Assembly (NCBI GenBank): GCA_025925185.1
Contig: JAICLV010000080.1
Location: 1-10,719, forward strand
Direction: 5' to 3'
Source of the DNA: Acidothermaceae bacterium
GTDB taxonomy: Bacteria; Actinomycetota; Actinomycetes; Acidothermales; Acidothermaceae
Length of the DNA: 10,719 nucleotides
Shown: piece after piece, positions 1 through 6,266 of the stretch
Position numbering within the stretch: position 1 is the first letter of the stretch
How the letters are laid out: each line of letters begins with the position of its first letter
Translations under genes and position numbers: made by a program
The notes under the pieces: model-generated
What the model was told of the DNA's origin: nothing
The model's database searches: none
Seen by the model: the letters and a program-made list of their open reading frames with translations, nothing else

Positions 1-165
1 AAGATGGGCCAGATCGCGTTCATCGCGGCGATCGCGTCCTTCGTCGGAGCCGGCCTGCTGCTGCTCTTGTCGGGTCTGGGCTTTTGGCACCTGCGCCGCA
101 CCGACCCGAACGCCGAGCTGCTGCCGAAGCTCGCTAAGCGCACCCAACCATCTGTCCAGGTGTGA
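1..165 (+). CDS. C-terminal end of a membrane protein (partial)
   Basis: An open frame enters from the left edge and ends at TGA after 54 codons. The visible part has one strong membrane helix, roughly residues 5-28, rich in Ala, Leu, Ile and Gly. It is followed by Trp-His-Leu-Arg-Arg and a short polar tail containing several Lys and Arg. This looks like the last helix and cytoplasmic tail of a multi-pass protein such as a transporter. In this setting a NarK-type nitrate/nitrite carrier or a quinol nitric oxide reductase would be natural guesses, but nothing visible decides between them and I do not assign a function. The gene ends about 20 bases before a perfect palindrome that probably terminates it. 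Confidence 0.7.
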   Translation, partial: KMGQIAFIAAIASFVGAGLLLLLSGLGFWHLRRTDPNAELLPKLAKRTQPSVQV

Positions 166-185
166 CGAGCTAGCGCAACACGGCA

Positions 186-213
186 GAGGGCTCCGCGGAT
201 CCGCGGAGCCCTC
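186..213. terminator. Perfect 28-bp palindrome, probable bidirectional terminator
   Basis: Two 14-base arms (GAGGGCTCCGCGGA and its exact reverse complement) abut with no spacer, so the RNA would form a very stable GC-rich hairpin with a small loop. It lies between the end of the rightward membrane-protein gene and the end of the leftward cupin gene, exactly where a shared terminator is expected. No T-tract follows on either side, which is common for actinobacterial terminators. Confidence 0.85.
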
Positions 214-229
214 CTGCTATGCGTGCGCG

Positions 230-562
230 CTAGCGGGTCTTCAACACCGTCAGCAGCACCGCGGAATCTTCGGTCGCCTCCAGGTTGTGCCGCATGTTCG
301 GAACGACGAGCAGATCACCCGCTCGCCCTTCCCAGGTGTCGTCGCCCGCGCTCATGCGCACCCGGCCGCGCAGCACGTACACGGTGGCCTGCTCAGGGCT
401 CTCGTGCTCGGCGAGTGCGGAGCCTTTCACCATCGCCACCATGGTCTGGCGCAGCGCGAGCTCGTGGCCGCCGACCACCGTCTCAGCGGTGTGGCCGCCA
501 CCGGCCTTTGCGGCTCGTTCAAGCAACTCCCGGCCCAACGCCTCGAGCGAGAACTTCTGCAT
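230..562 (-). CDS. Small single-domain cupin protein
   Basis: This 110-residue protein is one cupin beta-barrel. The first cupin motif is around residues 47-66, with His53 and Glu57 as likely metal ligands and the Leu-Arg-Gly turn at 64-66. The second motif spans about 82-93 and includes Gly82-Asp83, Pro88 and His92. The usual His-X-His pair is reduced to a single His, so metal binding is plausible but not certain. The start is supported by a good ribosome site (GGAGGT) 10 bases upstream of ATG. Small stand-alone cupins of this kind are common in Actinomycetota and Proteobacteria and mostly lack a known substrate. The gene diverges from the hemerythrin gene across a 178-bp control region, suggesting co-regulation. 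A role in redox or nitrosative stress is inferred only from that context. Confidence 0.85.
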   Translation of the reverse strand: MQKFSLEALGRELLERAAKAGGGHTAETVVGGHELALRQTMVAMVKGSALAEHESPEQATVYVLRGRVRMSAGDDTWEGRAGDLLVVPNMRHNLEATEDSAVLLTVLKTR

Positions 563-605
563 GAGCGGGCACCTCCAATCGGACGACGGTTTTCGACGAC
601 CATAC

Positions 606-627
606 GTCTGTGGCGAACGCCACTGAC
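606..627. promoter_or_regulatory. Palindromic operator candidate, cupin/hemerythrin control region
   Basis: The core GTGGCG-AA-CGCCAC (610-623) is perfectly symmetric. The symmetry continues outward across one mismatched pair to GTC/GAC, giving 9 of 10 paired positions per arm. The GTGG-N6-CCAC spacing is that of Crp/Fnr-type sites, though the half-site is not the classical one. A near copy lies upstream of the regulator and narG genes (7443-7456). For the cupin gene it sits just upstream of a possible minus-strand -10 (TATGGT, 604-599). The regulator that binds it is unknown. Confidence 0.6.
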
Positions 628-683
628 ACGCGCCGCGCCGTCCGCCGTCCGGGCCGAGTGCCGCCGCTCGCGCCGTCCGGGCC

Positions 684-693
684 TAGTATTTAT
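684..693 (+). promoter_or_regulatory. AT-rich promoter element TAGTATTTAT (copy 1)
   Basis: The 10-mer TAGTATTTAT stands out in a GC-rich surround 57 bases before the hemerythrin start. TAGTAT fits the TANNNT form of a -10 hexamer and would place transcription start near 696. No -35 consensus is visible at the right spacing. An identical copy lies at 3318-3327 upstream of the DUF59-nirK unit. Confidence 0.5.
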
Positions 694-701
694 ACCGAGC
701 A

Positions 702-726
702 CGATGGTAAAAAAGAACGACCATCG
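702..726. repeat. Inverted repeat in the hemerythrin leader (operator or hairpin)
   Basis: CGATGGT (702-708) and its exact complement ACCATCG (720-726) flank an 11-base A-rich spacer. The repeat ends just before the hemerythrin ribosome-binding region (GAGGAGAGG, 731-739). If transcription starts near 696, it lies in the 5' untranslated region and could be a hairpin or a repressor site. The sub-word ATGGTCGT, on the minus strand, recurs near 602-595 by the cupin start. Confidence 0.45.
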
Positions 727-740
727 AGACGAGGAGAGGC

Positions 741-1478
741 ATGAGCACGCCCATCAAGATTGAGTCCGCCGACGAGGCCGCGTTCTCGGCGATGCTCGAC
801 CACCACGCGAAACTTCGCGGCGAGCTGGATTCTCTCGTCGCCGGCCTGCGCGACGCGGTCGCGGCGGGCGGCGGGCACGAGCCCGCGAAGAGGGCGCTCG
901 TCGCCTTCGTCGACCAGCATGTGTTGCCACACGCCGCCGCGGAGGAAGGGTCGATCTACCCGGCGGCGGCCGACGACGAGCGGGTCGAACTGTTCGTCGA
1001 CTCGATGGTTCTGGAGCATCGCGAGTTGGAGCGCAAAGCGCAGACGCTGCGCTCGGCCGACACGCCGGCTCGCGCTCTTAGCAGCGCTGAGGGCCTCGCG
1101 GCGGTGTTCGCAGTCCACGTCGAGAAGGAGAACGATCTGCTGCTTCCCGCGCTGCAGAAGCGGCCCGGTGCCTCGCTGTCAACCTTGCTGCGCGACATGC
1201 ACGATCGGTTGGCCGAGCCTGACGACGAGGCGCATGCGCACCCGAAGGACGACGCCGAGGAGCTCGATGTCCGCACGCTTCCCCACGGCGCGCGGCACGA
1301 GATCATCTTTGGCAAGCTGCACGCGCTCACCCCAGGTGAGCGGCTGTTCATCGTGAACGACCACGACCCAAAGCCGTTGCGGTACCAACTCGACGCCGCC
1401 TGGCCGGGCACGTTCGACTGGGCCTACGTGTCGGCCGGGCCGCAGGTCTGGCGAATCGAAATCACCAGGCTGGGCTAG
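741..1478 (+). CDS. Hemerythrin HHE-domain protein with C-terminal DUF2249
   Basis: This 245-residue soluble protein has two parts. Residues about 15-140 form a hemerythrin-type four-helix bundle with the expected diiron ligand pattern: His21/His22, His60, His64, Glu68/69, His93 with Glu97, and His126 with Glu130. Residues about 170-245 match DUF2249, recognised by the Leu-Asp-Val-Arg-Thr-Leu opening, the Arg-His-Glu-Ile-Ile-Phe helix and the Asn-Asp-His-Asp-Pro-Lys-Pro-Leu turn. Hemerythrin domains bind O2 or NO at a non-haem diiron site, and relatives such as YtfE/RIC help repair iron-sulfur clusters after NO damage. DUF2249 often occurs near denitrification genes and may bind a small ligand or metal. 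ATG with an immediately preceding purine-rich site decides the start. Sensing or buffering of NO or O2 is inferred from family and context. Confidence 0.9.
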   Translation: MSTPIKIESADEAAFSAMLDHHAKLRGELDSLVAGLRDAVAAGGGHEPAKRALVAFVDQHVLPHAAAEEGSIYPAAADDERVELFVDSMVLEHRELERKAQTLRSADTPARALSSAEGLAAVFAVHVEKENDLLLPALQKRPGASLSTLLRDMHDRLAEPDDEAHAHPKDDAEELDVRTLPHGARHEIIFGKLHALTPGERLFIVNDHDPKPLRYQLDAAWPGTFDWAYVSAGPQVWRIEITRLG

Positions 1479-1599
1479 CCGGCCGTGGTTCAGCCCGCTG
1501 CGCGCCGAGAGCAGGGTTTGCGCTGCGAATTCGAGACTTTTGACAGCTCGGAAGACCTTCTCTCGGCGGGGTGGTCGGGCCGCGGGTAGGCTGATCAGC

Positions 1600-1959
1600 A
1601 TGGCTCGAGCGACAGGGCCGCGCGCGAAGCGCATTTATGACGACGCCTCGCCGGACGATGGTGTGCGGGTGCTCGTCGACCGCGTCTGGCCGCGCGGCGT
1701 CAGCAAGCAGCGGGCCCATCTCGACGAGTGGCTCAAGACGGTCGCGCCGTCGACGGCGTTGCGATCCTGGTACGGCCACGATGCCGCGCGATTCGACGAG
1801 TTCACCCGGCGATACAAGGCTGAGTTGGCCGAATCTGAACAAGCCGAGGCCTTCGCGCACCTGAAGGCGTTGGCGAAGGATTCGCCGGTGACGCTCTTGA
1901 CTGCGACGAAAGAACTTGAGCTGAGCCAGGCGGCGGTGCTCGCGAAACTGCTGCGCTAA
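1600..1959 (+). CDS. DUF488 family protein (YeaO-like)
   Basis: This 119-residue protein is recognised as DUF488 by the Asp-Arg-Val-Trp-Pro-Arg-Gly-Val motif near the N-terminus, followed by Trp-Leu-Lys, Trp-Tyr-Gly-His-Asp and Phe-X-X-Phe-X-X-Arg-Tyr. Near the C-terminus comes the core strand Val-Thr-Leu-Leu-Thr-Ala-Thr-Lys. The family is widespread and small. Its biochemical role is not established, and it is often found beside metal, redox or stress genes. I chose ATG 1600, which has a GGTAGG-like site about 9 bases upstream. The open frame extends farther upstream, but the family motif begins just after this ATG. The gene stands alone, 121 bases after the hemerythrin gene, with a TTGACA hexamer (1540-1545) in the gap. 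Confidence 0.85.
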   Translation: MARATGPRAKRIYDDASPDDGVRVLVDRVWPRGVSKQRAHLDEWLKTVAPSTALRSWYGHDAARFDEFTRRYKAELAESEQAEAFAHLKALAKDSPVTLLTATKELELSQAAVLAKLLR

Positions 1960-2005
1960 TCCGCGGGGCTAAACCGTCGCGCCGGGCCAAACGCCTCCGG
2001 CGCCC

Positions 2006-2019
2006 GGGACGTTAGTCCC
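2006..2019. promoter_or_regulatory. DosR/DevR-type hypoxia box upstream of sqr
   Basis: The sequence GGGACGTTAGTCCC matches the mycobacterial DosR core GGGACTWWAGTCCC at 13 of 14 positions, with G for T at position 6. It lies 64 bases before the SQR start in non-coding DNA. The outer flanks do not match the longer 20-base mycobacterial consensus. DosR/DevR is a response regulator that turns genes on under hypoxia or NO in Actinomycetota, which fits a nitrate respiration locus. Confidence 0.65.
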
Positions 2020-2030
2020 TGTGGCACAGG
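2018..2030. repeat. Small palindrome abutting the DosR-type box
   Basis: CCTGTG-G-CACAGG is a perfect 6-base inverted repeat with one central base. It overlaps the last two bases of the DosR-type box. Including GTC upstream and GAC at 2030-2032 gives a second, weaker GTCC/GGAC arrangement. It could be an auxiliary regulator site or chance symmetry. Confidence 0.35.
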
Positions 2031-2082
2031 ACCGAGATTCCGGTGAGCTTGACGAGATCCCCACAACTTCCGGAGGGCACTC

Positions 2083-3297
2083 GTGGCGCGCAGCACCACC
2101 GCCGACAAAACGCACCATCGCGTCGTCATCATCGGCGGGGGTGACGCTGGCGTCAGCGTCGCCGCGCGGCTTGCTCGCCGAGGGATGCACGACGTCGCGA
2201 TCGTCGAACCGAACGCCGAGCACTACTACCAGCCGCTCTGGACCCTGGTCGGCGGCGGCCTGGTCGACGCCCGCAAGACCGTCCGGCGCGAGTCTGCGGT
2301 GTTGCCGCGGCGGTCAGCGTGGATTCGCGATCGGGCAACGGGCGTCGACCCGCAGAACCGGCTTGTCCACCTCCACGGTGGCACGATCGGCTACGACCGG
2401 CTGGTCGTCGCACCCGGCATTCAGCTCGACTGGGACGCGACGCCGGGCATGCAAGACGCGCTCGCGACGCCGTTCGCGTCGTCCAACTACTCCTTCCGCT
2501 TGGCGCCGAAGACGTGGGAGGTGATGCGCGACCTCGAGCGGGGGACCGCCATCTTCACGATGCCAACCGGCCCCATCAAGTGCCCGGGCGCACCGCAGAA
2601 GATCGCCTACCTGTGCGCCGATCACTGGCGGCGACGCGGAGTGCTCGGCGCCATCAGGGTCGTGCTCGTGCTCCCGGGCGCGGGCCTGTTCGGCATTCCG
2701 GTCTTCGCTCGAGCGTTGGCGAAGACCGTTGAGGAGTACGGCATCGAGGTGCGCTTCAACACCGAGGTCGTCGAGATCGATGGTGACTCGCGTCGGATCG
2801 AACTCCTCGACAACGCAGCCGGCGCCAAGGAGTCACTCGACTACGACGCCTTACACGTGGCGCCGCCGCAGAGTGCACCCGACTGGGTGAAGCGCGGCCT
2901 GCTCGCCGACGCGGACAGTCCCTACGGCTACATCGAGGTCGACAAACACACCTTGCAGCACGTGCGGTTCCCGGAGATCTTCGCGCTTGGGGACGTCGCG
3001 AACACCCCGAACTCCAAGACCGGTGCGGCGATCCGCAAACAGGCGCCGGTGGTCGTCGCGAACTTGATGTCCAGTCTCATGGGGGAGCCGCTGTCTGCGA
3101 CTTACGACGGATACGCCGCGTGCCCGTTCACGACCGCGCGGAATCGCATGCTGTTGGCCGAGTTCGACTACGCGTGCAACCACCGACCGTCGATTCCGCT
3201 GATCGACACGACGCGGCCGCGTTATGACATGTGGTTGCTCAAGCGCTACGGGCTCCCCTTCCTCTACTGGAACGTCCTCCTGCACGGCCGCGGCTAG
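2083..3297 (+). CDS. sqr: Sulfide:quinone oxidoreductase (type II, FAD-dependent)
   Basis: This 404-residue flavoprotein would oxidise sulfide at the inner membrane face and pass two electrons to the quinone pool. The N-terminal FAD-binding Rossmann fold is seen as Val-Val-Ile-Ile-Gly-Gly-Gly-Asp-Ala-Gly at about residues 14-23. The second FAD segment, Phe-Ala-Leu-Gly-Asp-Val, is near residue 305. The redox cysteine pair is present: Cys167 in Ile-Lys-Cys-Pro-Gly-Ala-Pro-Gln-Lys, and Cys347 in Ala-Ala-Cys-Pro-Phe-Thr. A third cysteine is at 178. This two-cysteine layout and the Tyr-Tyr-Gln-Pro-Leu-Trp motif near residues 46-51 match the mitochondrial-type (type II, SQRDL-like) subfamily. The C-terminal Trp-Leu-Leu-Lys-Arg-Tyr-Gly region probably contacts the membrane. 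GTG with an upstream GGAGGG decides the start. No persulfide dioxygenase or rhodanese gene is adjacent within this window. Confidence 0.92.
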   Translation: MARSTTADKTHHRVVIIGGGDAGVSVAARLARRGMHDVAIVEPNAEHYYQPLWTLVGGGLVDARKTVRRESAVLPRRSAWIRDRATGVDPQNRLVHLHGGTIGYDRLVVAPGIQLDWDATPGMQDALATPFASSNYSFRLAPKTWEVMRDLERGTAIFTMPTGPIKCPGAPQKIAYLCADHWRRRGVLGAIRVVLVLPGAGLFGIPVFARALAKTVEEYGIEVRFNTEVVEIDGDSRRIELLDNAAGAKESLDYDALHVAPPQSAPDWVKRGLLADADSPYGYIEVDKHTLQHVRFPEIFALGDVANTPNSKTGAAIRKQAPVVVANLMSSLMGEPLSATYDGYAACPFTTARNRMLLAEFDYACNHRPSIPLIDTTRPRYDMWLLKRYGLPFLYWNVLLHGRG

Positions 3298-3317
3298 CCC
3301 TGTTCTAACGAGCGCGA

Positions 3318-3327
3318 TAGTATTTAT
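3318..3327 (+). promoter_or_regulatory. AT-rich promoter element TAGTATTTAT (copy 2)
   Basis: This is an exact copy of the 10-mer found upstream of the hemerythrin gene, here 40 bases before the DUF59 start and 20 bases after the end of sqr. TAGTAT can serve as a -10 hexamer with transcription starting near 3330. No recognisable -35 is present, which would suit an activator-dependent promoter. It suggests the DUF59-nirK-copD-like unit has its own promoter. Confidence 0.5.
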
Positions 3328-3357
3328 CCATCCGCTTGACTGAGGGGTGAGCGCGTC

Positions 3358-3687
3358 GTGGACGCTTTGCAATGGCTTGGTGCCGTCGACGGCGATGCGG
3401 TGCTCGACGCGCTGCACGAGGTGATCGACCCAGAACTGGGCGTCAACATCGTCGACCTCGGCCTGGTGTACAACGTCGCGGTCGGCGAGGACGGTGACGT
3501 CGCGATTCGCATGACCCTGACGACGCCGGGCTGCCCGCTTGGCGGCTACCTCGAAGACGAGATCAACGGCTGCCTGCGCCGCTTTCCCTCGGTGCGCGCC
3601 GTCAGTGTCGACTTGGTCTGGGATCCGCCGTGGCAGCCATCGGTCATGACCGACGCGGCAAAGCGTCAACTGGGTTGGCGCGGTTGA
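3358..3687 (+). CDS. DUF59/MIP18 family iron-sulfur cluster assembly factor (SufT/PaaD-like)
   Basis: This 109-residue protein is a complete DUF59 domain. The hallmarks are visible in order: Val-Ile-Asp-Pro-Glu-Leu-Gly-Val-Asn-Ile-Val-Asp-Leu-Gly-Leu-Val-Tyr at about residues 22-38, and Thr-Thr-Pro-Gly-Cys-Pro-Leu at 55-61 with the conserved Cys59. The C-terminal Trp-Asp-Pro-Pro-Trp is typical of the PaaD/SufT branch. Members help load or mature iron-sulfur clusters. The start is GTG, with GAGGGG 10 bases upstream. The stop codon TGA overlaps a possible TTG start of the nirK fusion, so the two are probably translationally coupled. In a nitrite/NO-producing operon it may maintain clusters attacked by NO, or serve the iron-sulfur subunits of nitrate reductase. 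That role is inferred. Confidence 0.9.
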   Translation: MDALQWLGAVDGDAVLDALHEVIDPELGVNIVDLGLVYNVAVGEDGDVAIRMTLTTPGCPLGGYLEDEINGCLRRFPSVRAVSVDLVWDPPWQPSVMTDAAKRQLGWRG

Positions 3688-6251
3688 GCCGTCCGGCGCG
3701 GCCGCGTCGTCCGGGGTTGTTGATGTTGCCCGCGGGCGTCGTGGTGATGCTTTTCGGACTCTGGGGTGGCCTGGCGCGACTCGGCTACTCGTTACCCGCC
3801 GACACGTCTTCCGACGCGAGCCACGGCATCTTGATGAGTCTGGGCTTCCTCGGGACGCTTATCGCGGTCGAGCGTGCCGTGGCGCTGCGAGCCGCTTGGG
3901 CCTGGTTGGCGCCGGCGGCTGCGGCGGTCGGCTCCTTCGCCCTCGTGCTCGACGCGCCCGCTGTGCTCGGGAAGGGCTTGCTGCTTCTGGGTGGGGCGGT
4001 GCTCACGGTTGTGTACGTCGCGCTGGACCGCGTGCAGCGCTCAACACACAACACGCTGATGGGCGTCGCCGCCCTAAGTTGGGTAGTCGCCGCTGCGTTG
4101 TGGTTGGCGAATCGTGATATCGCGCTCCTCGTGCCGTGGCTCGCCGGCTTTCTCGTCATCACGATCGTCGCCGAACGGTTAGAGCTGTCGCGCCTGCTGC
4201 AAATGTCACAACGCGCGCGCCAGGTGCTGGTCGCGGTCGTCGTGGTCTTCTTCGTCGGCGCGATCGTGTCGACGGTCAACGATGACGTCGGCCTGCGGAT
4301 CGGTGGCGGCGCCTTTGTCGCTCTGGCGGGGTGGCTGCTCGTGTGCGACCTCGCGCGACGGACCGTTCTGCAGCGTGGGGTGACCCGGTTCATGGCGGTG
4401 GGCCTGCTCGCCGGCTACGGGTGGCTCGCGGTCGGTGGCCTCCTGTGGCTCGGCTACGGCTTCCACGTTGACGACGCCGTTTACGACGCGCAACTGCACG
4501 CGGTCTTTCTCGGTTTCGTGATGTCGATGGTGTTCGCGCACGCGCCGGTGATCGCGCCGTCGGTTCTGCGTCGCCCGTTCCAGTACCGCCCGGTGTTATA
4601 CGTCCCGCTCGCGCTGCTGCATCTGTCGTTGCTCGTGCGGCTCATCGGTGGTGACGCGTTTTCTTCGGACGACGCGTGGCGGGCCGGCGGTATCACCAAT
4701 GAGATCGCGTTGCTCCTGTTCGTCGCGGGCACGGCGGCATCGCTGTTGTTCGTGCGAGCGCGTAGCGGCGCGCCGTCCGAGCAAGATGCTCATACGGCTC
4801 GCGAACACGGGCCCTGGCGTTCGCGGCTCACGTCGCCCCTGGCCGCGGGAGCACTGATCGGCGTCGTCGTGTTGGTGGCCTCGATCGCGTTCGCGAACAG
4901 TGGCAGTTCGTCGACCAACTCGAACAGCTCGACCACCGATAAGGGCGGCGTGTCCGCTGATGGATCGACGACAGGTGTGGCGATTTCGCTGGTCGAGATG
5001 CGAATTGAGCCGTCAACCGTCACGGTGAAACTCGGCACGCACCTCGTTCTGCGCGTCACAAACAATGGCACGATGAGGCACGATCTGCGGCTGTCGAACG
5101 GGGCGCACACGCCGCTGCTGAAGCCCGGGCAAACCGCTGTGCTCGACGCCGGTGTCATCACCAAGGCGCTTGACGGCTGGTGCACGGTACCCGGGCATCG
5201 GGCCGCGGGCATGACCATGCGCGTCGCGCTTGGCGCCCCAGCTTCCACAGTCCGCCCGGCGACACCGCCGACGTCCACGGGCGCCGCCGGCATGCCTGGC
5301 ATGCCTGGCATGCAAGGTATGGCCGATATGCCAGGCATGACGGGCGACGCGTCCAGCGGCCCGGACGCGATGTCACCGAATCTCGCGGGTGCGCCGCCGG
5401 ACGGTTGGAAGCCCTTTGACGCGTCCCTGCCCGCCGTCGAGCCAGGCAGCGTGCACGACGTCACGTGGCACATCAAGGACGTCACGATGCCGGTGGCGCC
5501 CGGCGGCGTCACGCAGACGATGTGGACGTTCAATGGCACGGTGCCCGGGCCGGTGCTGCATGGCCGAGTCGGGGACACCTTCAATGTCACGGTCGTCAAC
5601 GACACGCAGATGACCCACAACATTGACTTCCATGCGGAGGAGGGGCCACCTGCGGCGGTGATGACGCCCATCGCGCCGGGCGCATCCCACAGCTATCACT
5701 TCGTCGCGAAGTACGCGGGAGCGTGGCTCTACCACTGCGCCGTCGAACCGATGTTGATGCACATGGGTAACGGCATGTACGGCGCGCTCATCATCGATCC
5801 ACCCGGCCTCGCGCCCGTTGCCGCGCAGTACGTGTTGGTCGGCTCGGAGCTGTTCTTCGGCCCGCAAGGCGGCGTCGGTGACTACGCCAAGATGCTTGCC
5901 GATAAGCCGGACGCCGTCGTGTTCAACGGCTTCCCGTTCGCGTATCAGCACGCGCCGCTGCGCGCGCACAGCGGCGATCGAGTGCGGGTGTGGGTCGTCG
6001 ACGCAGGTCCGACCCGTGCCCTCGCGTTCCACGTGGTAGGCGCGCCGTTCGAAACGACCTACGTCAACGGCGCGTACCTCCTGCAGGCAGGCGGTGCGGC
6101 CAAGGGTGGCGCGCAAACGCTAGCCGTCGATCCGGGCGATGGCGGTTTCGTCGAACTCACGTTCACCCAACCCGGCAGCTACCCCTTCCTAACGCACGCG
6201 ATGGCCGACGCCGTGATCGGCGCCGCCGGGTCCTTCGCCGTGAGCAACTAA
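3684..6251 (+). CDS. nirK: Membrane-anchored copper nitrite reductase fusion: multi-helix domain + cupredoxin + NirK
   Basis: This protein of about 855 residues joins three modules. Residues about 11-406 hold roughly 13 membrane helices after an Arg-rich N-terminus, so the rest lies outside the membrane. Residues about 432-516 form an extra cupredoxin with a full type 1 copper site: His466, Cys500, His505, Met510. After a methionine-rich linker, residues about 573-855 are a NirK. Its type 1 ligands are His645, Cys685, His693, Met698; its type 2 ligands are His650, His684, His838; its catalytic pair is Asp648 and His783. The Cys-to-His loop is one residue shorter than in Alcaligenes NirK and resembles the AniA type. 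The reaction is nitrite to NO. The free-standing enzyme is about 340-380 residues, so this is greatly enlarged. The TTG start at 3684 is my choice because it overlaps the preceding stop. GTG 3630 would add 18 residues. Confidence 0.9.
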   Translation: MSRPARPRRPGLLMLPAGVVVMLFGLWGGLARLGYSLPADTSSDASHGILMSLGFLGTLIAVERAVALRAAWAWLAPAAAAVGSFALVLDAPAVLGKGLLLLGGAVLTVVYVALDRVQRSTHNTLMGVAALSWVVAAALWLANRDIALLVPWLAGFLVITIVAERLELSRLLQMSQRARQVLVAVVVVFFVGAIVSTVNDDVGLRIGGGAFVALAGWLLVCDLARRTVLQRGVTRFMAVGLLAGYGWLAVGGLLWLGYGFHVDDAVYDAQLHAVFLGFVMSMVFAHAPVIAPSVLRRPFQYRPVLYVPLALLHLSLLVRLIGGDAFSSDDAWRAGGITNEIALLLFVAGTAASLLFVRARSGAPSEQDAHTAREHGPWRSRLTSPLAAGALIGVVVLVASIAFANSGSSSTNSNSSTTDKGGVSADGSTTGVAISLVEMRIEPSTVTVKLGTHLVLRVTNNGTMRHDLRLSNGAHTPLLKPGQTAVLDAGVITKALDGWCTVPGHRAAGMTMRVALGAPASTVRPATPPTSTGAAGMPGMPGMQGMADMPGMTGDASSGPDAMSPNLAGAPPDGWKPFDASLPAVEPGSVHDVTWHIKDVTMPVAPGGVTQTMWTFNGTVPGPVLHGRVGDTFNVTVVNDTQMTHNIDFHAEEGPPAAVMTPIAPGASHSYHFVAKYAGAWLYHCAVEPMLMHMGNGMYGALIIDPPGLAPVAAQYVLVGSELFFGPQGGVGDYAKMLADKPDAVVFNGFPFAYQHAPLRAHSGDRVRVWVVDAGPTRALAFHVVGAPFETTYVNGAYLLQAGGAAKGGAQTLAVDPGDGGFVELTFTQPGSYPFLTHAMADAVIGAAGSFAVSN

Positions 6252-6266
6252 CAAGGGCGCCACACG

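Noticed and set aside
1540..1545. Perfect TTGACA -35 hexamer before the DUF488 gene
   Set aside because: No -10-like hexamer lies 16-18 bases downstream in the GC-rich sequence, so it is not listed as a promoter.
1982..2007. CCGGGC...GCCCGG inverted repeat after the DUF488 gene as a terminator
   Set aside because: The arms are only 6 bases with a 14-base loop and no T-tract, and the right arm overlaps the DosR-type box. It could easily be chance in GC-rich DNA.
2851..3669. Minus-strand open frame (272 codons) across the end of sqr and the DUF59 gene
   Set aside because: It runs opposite two confidently identified genes, has no recognisable domain and lacks its own control region.
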